Below are positions 56,420 through 64,000 of a stretch of 64,000 bases of DNA, in pieces. The stretch is from Cranoglanis bouderius. Lineage: Eukaryota > Chordata > Actinopteri > Siluriformes > Cranoglanididae. Location of the stretch: NCBI GenBank assembly GCA_023630585.1, contig CM042541.1, positions 9,953,501-10,017,500 of the forward strand, in the 5' to 3' direction. Under the pieces are notes generated by a model. The model was not told the DNA's origin and ran no database searches. It worked only from the letters and a program-made list of their open reading frames with translations. How positions within the stretch are numbered: position 1 is the stretch's first letter; each line of letters begins with the position of its first letter. The position numbers and the translations under genes were made by a program.

Positions 56420-57497
56420 CATGCGTAACCTGTGCGCCACTTCCTGGTGCGGCACGAGGCTCAAAATCTGCTGATAAACTACTGAAACTGCTGTACGACC
56501 GAGTTCCTACGGTGTCACGGTTTCGCAGTTAGTCACGGCGTATGATTGGGCGGTTGTTTGATGTTTTTGTGGCTCAGTGTGCTACTCTTTCTCACGGCCA
56601 CTCCGTCTTTCATCTTTTACTGATAAACTGATTTTATGGAAAATGTCGCTCTGAAAGGTTTCAAAAGTTTATAACGCAGAAAAACATGTAAAATATAAAC
56701 AAAGGTTATTTGAAGTTTATTTTTGTGATCGCAAAATCCTGTATAACAAAAACAATCAGTTTGTATTAAAATGAGACTTTGTGAAGACACGCCCATCTCT
56801 GTGATCTCTTATTTTCTTGTGAATCGATCAGAATGACTACAGACTTCTTGTGAAAAAACATTGCAGAACACAGATTCTGGAAATCTCGTCATGTGGGAAG
56901 GAGAACAATAAGGGGATTTCATCTTTTTTGTTTACTGTTGGTTTCTATATGTATTAATATACACACACACACACACACAAACACGGATGTGCTAAGAGAC
57001 TTTCATATAAAGATTTCGTAATGCATATTTCCTTTAATTTTCACAACCATGTTCTGTTTTTTTTATACGGTGAATTAATGATTGATATTTAGACTCGTTA
57101 TCATACCATGAGAACATGATTATCGTGCATTGATCAGTTTGGAGAAACTGTCCAGTTTGGAGAAATTCTGTCATTTGTGCCTCCACGTCTGAAGTGGAAG
57201 CTGGAACTTTTCACGTCTCCAGTTTTTTTGTTTTTCCTAAGGACGTTTAGTAAAACCGGTTGTGGGTTGTTAATCCAAACTTCCTTAATATCTAGTAAAA
57301 ACACTTTAATGCTTTGAGTGTGTAGTAGTTGTGTAAGTACATCACACACACACACTCACACACACACACACACACACACATACATACACACACACGATCA
57401 CAAGGTCAGAGATTCCCTTAGGGCTCCACACACACACATTTTAACCACTGTCACTTTGACTGGAGGTCACCGCACCTATGTTCTGTTTGTGTAAACA

Positions 57498-57543
<46 letters not shown>

Positions 57544-59190
57544 TGAAAGCACAGCCTCACCAGGTGACGTTTCGCTCCGTGTCTTTGGCATCTTTATGAA
57601 ATTAATCGGTTACTGTTTGTACCTTAAGGTTGAAGTGACAGTAAACTAAAAGCGAAATATTTTCCTTTTAAAACATTACTACATGTTTATTTAAACCTGT
57701 AATTCAAACCCGGCCAGTGTTTTAACCGTAAATAAACCGTAAATAAACCTTTTCTTGAGTCCAGTCCAGAGCAGTGAGATGGGAGGAAAGGGGTGGGGCT
57801 TCCATGCAATATGCCACCTGTAGCTCCATCTGTAGATATCCGACATTAATTAACTATGCCAGATTGATAACAAAGTTAGCTAGTGCTAGCTAAATGAACA
57901 TGATGTTATGTAGTCGAGTTTGCTCATCAGCTTGCAGAAATTAAATGAAAGATATCCAAATGTTTAAGTATGACCAGCCTGCATGTTGGCCTGCACGTCA
58001 CTCCTGTCAGCAAAATGCTTCAACTTTACCCAGAGCGTTTCGTATGTACCATCTCGTGTTACCCCTTTAACTGAAAAAACACACTATGTCCTTGTACGTT
58101 CCAGTGGTTCTTGATGGTAGGCGAATATTATTATTAATACTTTACGTTTTTCATATTCTTTTAATGATTGGAAAAATGTGTTGCAAGATGGGCTGGGAAC
58201 AGAGGAAAGTTGAGCTTTTATTAGAGCCAAAAGGGAAATCCTTACAAAGGATGCTGACTTCATGGAGTGTTTTTTTTACTTTGTTTATAACATCCTTACA
58301 ACTTCTGGGAACACTGGGCTTAAGACAGGAATACACCCCACATAGCACATATTTATATCCATGATTAGCTAAAAGTGTTTCACAGACCTTTGAGTTGTCG
58401 ATCTTGTTAGCAAAACTGAAATCAAGCATTTTTTCTTAGAAATTTTATTAATAACAAACACTGTGTACGGTTCAGCCGCAGAGTTAAGAGCTTAGTCTGA
58501 GTGTGTGCGGTGTGTTCCATAGTATTTGAGTGATTTTATTTTTCCAAAACAACACTAGTTAGTGCCACGGTTCCAATAAGTGTCCAAAAGCTGCGACGTG
58601 GTTAATTTTTATTTTTAACCATCTTATGACGTAAACCATCATACCAAATATAAATCATACCAAAACTAAATACACAATAAATATAGTAGTCTGTACACAT
58701 TTTACTTAAGCCTTTTCTTTACTTAAACAACTACAACATTATGCTAGCAATGCTGCTGTTTAAATAAATAAAACTCACCTATTGGACTACTGCAAGTCAT
58801 TTTTTGCAGAATGTGTTCATTAGATTCTGGGATGTAATAATGCTGGGGGGGGAAAAAAATTCAATTAGAAAATCAGCTTCTTCCAATTAGAAGTTTGTCA
58901 TTGTTATTATTAAAAAATTCAAATGATATAGTGATATAATTATATACATATTATGATATCACTTCCTCCATCTCATTTTGTTGTTGTTGTTGTTGTTGTA
59001 TTGCCATAAAATCTCCTGTAATATGTTTTATTCTGCTAGAAACTTCCCTTACTTGTAAGCTACAAAAGCTTTGTAGATCCGATGCAAAAAAGTAAAAAAC
59101 CTTGTTCAGGTATAAATGTAGATATTGTGATATCACAATATTGATATTATTCCATCATATTGCCTAATATTGAGTTTTGAGAAATGACAG
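56420..59190. other. no gene recognised
   Basis: It contains (CA)n/(GT)n tracts near 57340-57395 and 57501-57541. One hydrophobic open frame at 58086-58364 (92 codons) has no recognisable family and is not supported by splice or start context. Confidence 0.4.
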
Positions 59191-59191
59191 A

Positions 59192-60035
59192 CATGTAGGT
59201 GCATCTCAAAAAATTTGAATATCGTGAAAAAGTTAATTTTTTCCCGTAATTTAATTCAAAAAGTGAAACTTTCATATATTCTAGATTCATTACACACAAA
59301 GTGAAATACTTCAAGCCTTTTTTTATTTAATCTTGATGATTACGGCTTACAGCTCATGGAAATCAAAAATCCAGTATTTCAAAATATTAGAATAAAGAAT
59401 TTATGTATGTTAATTTATGCACTCAATACTTGGCCGGGGCTCCTTTTTGCACGAATTACTGCATCAATGCGGCGTGGCATGGAGGCAATCAGCCTGTGGC
59501 ACTGCTGAGGTGTTATAGAAGCCCAGGTTGCTTTGATAGCGGCCTTCAGCTCGTCTGTATTGTTGGGTCTGGTGTCTCTCATCTTCCTCTTGACAAAATT
59601 CAGGTCAGGCGAGTTGGCTCGCCGATCAAGCACAGTAATACCATGGTCAGCAACCCAGTTACTAGTAGTTTTGGCACTGTGGGCAGGTGCCAAGTCCTGC
59701 TGGAAAAGGAAATCAGAATCTCCATAAAGCTTGTCAGCAGATGGAAGCATGAAGTGCTCTAAAATCTCCTGGTAGACGCTGCATTGACTCTCGACTTGAG
59801 AAAACACAGTGGACCAACACCAGCAGATGACATGGCACCCCAAATCATCACTGGATTCTGTGCCTCTCCACTCTTCCTCCAGACTCTGGGACCTTGATTT
59901 CCAAATGAAATGCAAAATTTACTTTCATCTGAAAAGAGGACTTTGGACCACTGAGCAACGGTGTTTTGAGTAAAAAGGTGTTTTGAGTTAATTAGCTGAT
60001 TAGAGCTCTTCTCAGGTCGACACTGTATTACTGTT
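59192..60035 (-). mobile_element. Tc1/mariner-like element 4, interrupted by the LTR element
   Basis: The left terminal repeat ctcaaaaaatttgaatatcg follows gtaggtgcat and is a known fish Tc1 terminus. A minus-strand transposase relic (59415-59915) has LFQQDLAPAHSAK and NSPDLNF, with a small deletion removing the catalytic glutamate motif before VKRKMRD. The opposite terminus is missing: the sequence stops at 60035 where the LTR begins. The remainder may lie to the right of this window. Confidence 0.75.
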
Positions 60036-60868
60036 AGGACACGTGGTGTGGGAGAGGAGCAGGATGCACTTGCAGAGGAAAGTGGTCAGTTTATTAGGAA
60101 TAGTTCAAAATTAAGTGAACACAAAAACTTCATCCAACATAAATCCATAAACAAAAAAGTCACAGTAATCCAAAATAATATTATACTTGGCCATAGAGGC
60201 AGTAATCCAAAAAAGGGTGCAGTAATCCAAAAAAGGGTACAGTAATCCAAATAAGAAACACAGTAATCCACGATGGGTAGTAAATCCAGAAAACACAGGG
60301 AAATATACGCTAGGCTAGGAGGTGGTCTGGAAACCACGAATTACGAGCTACGGAAATAAACGCGCATCGCTAGGAGGTGGTCTGGAAACCACGAATTACG
60401 AGCTACGGAAATAAACGCGCATCGCTAGGAGGTGGTCTGGAAACCACGAGAAAAAAGCTAAGGGAAAAACACGCAAGGTTAAACACATCTAAGCTAAACT
60501 AAACTAAACTAATACTCTGCCCTGAAGTGGAAACGGAACGGCGTATTTAACCACATATCAAGCACATGTCTAATCCAAGACACCTGAAACCAATCCCTAC
60601 ACATTACACGGCGAACCAATGAGGAAACTGGGCAGAGACATGACGCAATGCAAAAACAAACGCACATGGGGAAACACAGGAGGAGGAGACATAACGTGAA
60701 TATAACATGAGAACACATGGCAGAGGTAAACAAAACGTGAGTTCATGAATGAAACGTCCATCGGAGAGTTTTTGAATAGCGCTGGAAAGCGTGCAGTGGA
60801 ATGTGGAAGTATGCCACTCGCTACTCCTTGCAGCGTAGCGAGAGCTGGAGAAGAGGAAACCTAACAGA
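60036..60868 (-). repeat. 3' LTR (left copy)
   Basis: 833 bp, ends TGTTAGG...CCTAACA. It contains three copies of a 55-bp repeat (gctaggaggtggtctggaaa...) at about 60310-60470 and short cagtaatccaaaaaaggg repeats at about 60190-60270. It differs by about three substitutions from the right LTR over the first 175 bases, by eye. Confidence 0.85.
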
Positions 60869-62553
60869 GCCCCCCCCCCAAGGCGCGGCTCCCGAAGCGC
60901 CGCAAGTTCCATCCACTTTGGTGGACCTGGGCCCCTGGGCAGGATCCTAACCTCTGCCCTCCAGGACCTGAGGCTGGTTATGTCCAGTGTCCCGTAACCA
61001 GAGCAGAGCGTGTCAGGTTTTCCTTTGAAACTTGGACGAGAACTTGGTCTGGTGCTTGAACCGATGCCTGGTCTGGATCTTGTAGCTGTGCGTGACCTGG
61101 TACTGGGCCTGGATCTCGGAGCTGCGCATGACCTGTTGCTGGGCCTGGATCTCCGAGCTGCGCGTGACCTGGTGCTTGGCCTGGAGCTTGACTTGGTGCT
61201 TGACCTGGAGCTTGACCTGAAGCTTGACCTGGAACCAGGATCGGAGTCAGCTCTCGCACCTGGATCGGAATCAGCTCTCACACCTGGATCAGGAACAGCT
61301 TTGGCACCTGGATCAGAGACAGACTTTGAAACAGACTCGGAGACAGACTTGGAGACAGACTCGGAAACAGACTGGGAAAAAGACTTCGAGAAAGACGTGG
61401 AAACAGACTTCGAGAAAGACGTGGAAACAGACTTCGAGAAAGACTTGGAAACAGACTTCGAGAAAGACTTGGAAACAGACTTCGAGACTGGACAGAGAAC
61501 TAGGTTAGACCCAAAACCATAGACAAAATCAAAAACTTGGTTGGAAACAGCATTGGAAATTAACTTGGAGACAGGGCTGGAGACAGAGGAGGAGACAGAG
61601 GAGTGAGCTGGGTTGGAAACGGAGCTGAAACCGGAGCTGGGAGTTAAATCAGCCTCTGAACTGAGAAGGAGAGCAAAAACATATCCAGAAATTAAATCAA
61701 TGTAGCTAGCAACTAAATCAGGAACTGTACTAGCAACTGGACTAAGAACTGGACTAGGAACAGGGTCGGAACCTGGACTTGGACATGGAACTGAACTAGG
61801 AACAGGGTCGGAACCTGGACTTGGACATGAAACTGAACTAGGAACTGGACTAGGAACAGGGTCGGAACCTGGACTTGGACATGGAACTGGACTAGGAACT
61901 GGACTAGGAACAGGGTCGGAACCTGGACTTGGACATGAAACTGGACGAGGAACTGGACTGGTACTGGGAACGGGAGCAGGACTGGGAACAGGATTGGGAG
62001 CAGGACCAGAAACTGGATCAGAAATTGGCCTTGGAATAGGGCAAAAATCTGGACATGGACTTAGACATGGACTAGAATTAGGGCAGGAACCTGGACATGG
62101 ACTTGGACATGGACTAGGACTAGGGCAGGAACCTGGACATGGACTTGGACATGGACTAGAACTAGGGCAGGAACCTGGACATGGACTTGGACTGGAGCAG
62201 GATCCTGAACATGGACTCAATTTTGCGCTAAAACATGGGCTAGGACTTGGAACGGAGGTCATCCCTTGGACCACGGACATGGACTGAGCTTGAGAAGAGG
62301 TCATCCCATGGACCTCAGACATGGACTGGGCTTGAGAAGAGGCCATCCCGTGGGCCTCTGACATGGACTGGGCTTGAGAAGAGGCCATCCCGTGGGCCTC
62401 TGACATGGACAGGGCAGGAGTGGAGGTTTCTTCTCGAACCTCTGATGAGAACATGGCTTGGGCCATTGAGAAGCCTTGAGCATCCTTGAGCAGCTCCGCT
62501 GTGGAGACCTCCTGCTGGGCCTCCGGCTGGAGCTCGGGACTGGAGGTCGCCAT
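60604..62553 (-). CDS. long low-complexity frame of the LTR element
   Basis: 649 codons from an ATG in good context (aacATGgcg), in another frame than the zinc-finger protein and overlapping it by about 250 bases. The order is MSEAHGMASSQAQS repeats (about 62280-62440), CPSPGSDPVPSPVPSPV repeats (about 61740-62270), SKSVSKSFSKSVS repeats (61310-61490), and an Arg/Ser part with RSRPSTRSRTATRS (61020-61250). It then crosses the polypurine tract into the LTR. The frame may be open only because the repeat units lack stops. No known domain is present. Confidence 0.35.
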   Translation of the reverse strand: MATSSPELQPEAQQEVSTAELLKDAQGFSMAQAMFSSEVREETSTPALSMSEAHGMASSQAQSMSEAHGMASSQAQSMSEVHGMTSSQAQSMSVVQGMTSVPSPSPCFSAKLSPCSGSCSSPSPCPGSCPSSSPCPSPCPGSCPSPSPCPSPCPGSCPNSSPCLSPCPDFCPIPRPISDPVSGPAPNPVPSPAPVPSTSPVPRPVSCPSPGSDPVPSPVPSPVPCPSPGSDPVPSPVPSSVSCPSPGSDPVPSSVPCPSPGSDPVPSPVLSPVASTVPDLVASYIDLISGYVFALLLSSEADLTPSSGFSSVSNPAHSSVSSSVSSPVSKLISNAVSNQVFDFVYGFGSNLVLCPVSKSVSKSFSKSVSKSFSKSVSTSFSKSVSTSFSKSFSQSVSESVSKSVSESVSKSVSDPGAKAVPDPGVRADSDPGARADSDPGSRSSFRSSSRSSTKSSSRPSTRSRAARRSRPSNRSCAAPRSRPSTRSRTATRSRPGIGSSTRPSSRPSFKGKPDTLCSGYGTLDITSLRSWRAEVRILPRGPGPPKWMELAALREPRLGGGALLGFLFSSSRYAARSSEWHTSTFHCTLSSAIQKLSDGRFIHELTFCLPLPCVLMLYSRYVSSSCVSPCAFVFALRHVSAQFPHWFAV

Positions 62554-63023
62554 GTTAACCTCCTGTGGTAGGTCCGTGGAGGAGACTTCCTGGTCTCCGG
62601 CTGGAGCTCTGAGGGTGCCCTCCTGTGGAGCCGCTTATGCACCTGCCAGCTGCCCTTGAAACAGCCTTGGGAGCAGAAGTAGCTGCTCCTTACTCCCTGG
62701 TTCCTGCAGGTGGGACACTGCAGGATGGCTGGTCGGGTGCAACCCTCGGTGGTACACTCCTGGGTTAGGGGATGAGAGGTGTAGGCCGCCACGTTAGCCC
62801 ACTTACTCTCATAGTGCTCCAGGAACGTTTGACTAGGTCGGTTGCCCAGACAATCCTTCCCCAAAAAGGTCCTGAGGTCGGGTTGGAAGTCTGGGCTTCC
62901 GAACACCTGGACCAGTAGATCCACAAAGCCCGAAACTGTCTGGAGCTTCGTGCATCTACTGACGAGGTGAAGCTCCGCCCATTGGCGAGCAGAGCCAACC
63001 AGACGAGAGAGGAGGAACCCCAA
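62301..63023 (-). CDS. gag-like protein with METAP1-type C6H2 zinc finger
   Basis: The frame has two recognisable parts. Residues about 1-80 (RLVGSARQWAELHL, FVDLLVQVFGSPD, LEHYESKW) look like the end of a Ty3/gypsy Gag capsid region. Residues 90-133 (62756 down to 62625) form a zinc finger with the spacing C-x4-C-x7-C-x2-C-x10-C-x3-C-x7-H-x3-H and the strings LQCPTC, SYFCSQGCFKGSW and HKRLH. This is the spacing and, from memory, about two thirds of the residues of the N-terminal C6H2 finger of methionine aminopeptidase 1. In gypsy Gag one would expect a CCHC knuckle here. The N-terminal part toward 63245 is broken by a poly-T run (63080-63094). The last 100 residues are Ser/Pro/Arg-rich and overlap the next frame. 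Confidence 0.7.
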   Translation of the reverse strand: MGFLLSRLVGSARQWAELHLVSRCTKLQTVSGFVDLLVQVFGSPDFQPDLRTFLGKDCLGNRPSQTFLEHYESKWANVAAYTSHPLTQECTTEGCTRPAILQCPTCRNQGVRSSYFCSQGCFKGSWQVHKRLHRRAPSELQPETRKSPPRTYHRRLTWRPPVPSSSRRPSRRSPQRSCSRMLKASQWPKPCSHQRFEKKPPLLPCPCQRPTGWPLLKPSPCQRPTGWPLLKPSPCLRSMG

Positions 63024-63262
63024 CCACTCCTCTTCGTCGGGGTTTGGGGTCCTCCAAACTCAAAAAATAAATCTGAGCCTGCAAAAAAAAAAAAAAACAT
63101 TGAGGCCAAGTGGCAAAGCCATCAAACTCATCTGGAGGATAGATGAAAGTCCACTGAGGAAAAAACATAGAATTAATTGCAGGCATTTTAATTGTGGCGT
63201 GGCATGGCGTGGCGTGGCGTGGCACCATTTTCCCGCTGCATCCATTTTTTGGCCGAGTATTC

Positions 63263-64000
63263 TGTTAGGACACGTGGTGTGGGAGAGAAGCAGGATGCAC
63301 TTGCAGGGGAAAGTGGTCAGTTTATTAGGAATAGTTCAAAATTAAGTGAACACAAAAACTTCATCCAACATAAATCCATAAACAAAAAAGTCACAGTAAT
63401 CCAAAATAATATTATACTTGGCCGTAGAGGCAGTAATCCAAAAAAGGGTACAGTAATCCAAATAAGAAACACAGTAATCCACGACGGGTAGTAAATCCAG
63501 AAAACACAGGGAAATATACGCTAGGCTAGGAGGTGGTCTGGAAACCACGAATTACGAGCTACGGAAATAAACGCGCATCGCTAGGAGGTGGTCTGGAAAC
63601 CACGAATTACGAGCTACGGAAATAAATGCGCATCGCTAGGAGGTGGTCTGGAAACCGCGAATTACGAGCTACAGAAATAAACGTGCATCGCTAGGAGGTG
63701 GTCTGGAAACCACTGGAAAAGAGCTAAGGGAAAAACGCGCAAGGTTAAACACATCTAAGCTAAACTAAACTAATACTCCTCCCCGAAGCGGAAACGGAGC
63801 GGCGTATTTAACCACATATCAATCACATGTCTAATCCAAGACACCTGAAACCAATCCTTACACATTACACGGCGAACCAATGAGGAAACGGGGCAGAGAC
63901 ATGACGCAACGCAAAAACAAATGCACATGGGGAAACACAGGAGGCGGAGACATGACGTGAACAAAAACATGAGAACACATGGCAGAGGTAAACAAAACGT
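63263..64000 (-). repeat. 5' LTR (right copy), truncated by the window end
   Basis: It matches the left LTR from tgttaggacacgtgg onward. It has four copies of the 55-bp repeat instead of three and one fewer cagtaatcc unit. Confidence 0.85.

Larger units (their letters stand above)
60036..64000 (-). mobile_element. LTR retroelement, gag-only, running off the window
   Basis: Two direct repeats (60036-60868 and 63263 to beyond 64000) have the ends TGTTAGG...CCTAACA. Next to the left one, on the minus strand, is a purine tract TTGGGGGGGGGGCTC, the expected position of the polypurine tract of a minus-strand element. The interior of 2.4 kb has a gag-like frame with an unusual zinc finger and a long low-complexity frame. 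It has no protease, reverse transcriptase or integrase. The primer-binding site after the 5' LTR (reading gaatactcgg) matches no common tRNA end that I can name. Probably a non-autonomous Ty3/gypsy-type element. Confidence 0.8.

Noticed and set aside
58086..58364. 92-codon hydrophobic frame
   Set aside because: No family recognised, no splice sites or conserved motif. Chance frames of this length are expected.
61010..62489. Plus-strand Gly/Leu/Asp-rich frames over the LTR element
   Set aside because: Antisense of the repeat region. No Gag or other domain, and the element's LTR and polypurine-tract polarity is minus.

Overview
This is teleost fish nuclear DNA. It is AT-rich, has intron-split genes with GT-AG splice sites, and is full of Tc1/mariner, hAT, SINE, LINE and LTR copies and long microsatellites. 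A siluriform or other otophysan fish is my guess from the repeat mix; the sequence does not prove it.

Three protein-coding genes can be read exon by exon. bdp1 (B-double-prime subunit of RNA polymerase III factor TFIIIB) lies on the minus strand, 34717 down to 16509, with 27 coding exons in my model and about 1,783 codons. dtwd2 (tRNA-uridine aminocarboxypropyltransferase 2) lies on the plus strand, 35895-37913, 6 coding exons, 278 aa. stard4 (cholesterol-binding START protein) lies on the plus strand, 42110-45492, 5 coding exons, 211 aa. bdp1 and dtwd2 are divergent, with about 1.2 kb between their start codons. bdp1 and dtwd2 both serve tRNA biology (transcription and base modification); stard4 is unrelated. 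A TATA and CCAAT-rich segment near 48 kb looks like the 5' end of a further gene that I cannot identify.

Layout: 0-4 kb, nested Tc1-like elements, one carrying a solo LTR. 4-16.5 kb, gene-free, with SINEs, a broken hAT element and a foldback structure. 16.5-34.7 kb, bdp1, whose intron 23 holds a 3.8 kb structure bounded by two related hAT-type elements. 34.7-38.7 kb, shared promoter and dtwd2. 39.4-40.95 kb, a nearly intact Tc1-like element. 41.3-46 kb, stard4. 46-59 kb, microsatellites, a truncated LINE with target-site duplication and relics of transposon-type genes. 59.2-64 kb, a Tc1-like piece interrupted by an LTR retroelement that runs off the window.

The most unusual observations are: (1) the gag-like frame of the terminal LTR element carries a C6H2 zinc finger with exactly the cysteine/histidine spacing of the N-terminal finger of methionine aminopeptidase 1; (2) two hAT-type elements in bdp1 share an 8-bp target duplication only on their outer flanks, as if they and 2.7 kb of cargo moved or integrated as a unit; (3) stard4 introns 1 and 4 hold oppositely oriented copies of one repeat around exons 2-4, and two of its acceptors sit directly against (GT)n tracts; (4) dtwd2 has a 19-bp repeat array whose first unit contains its own stop codon.
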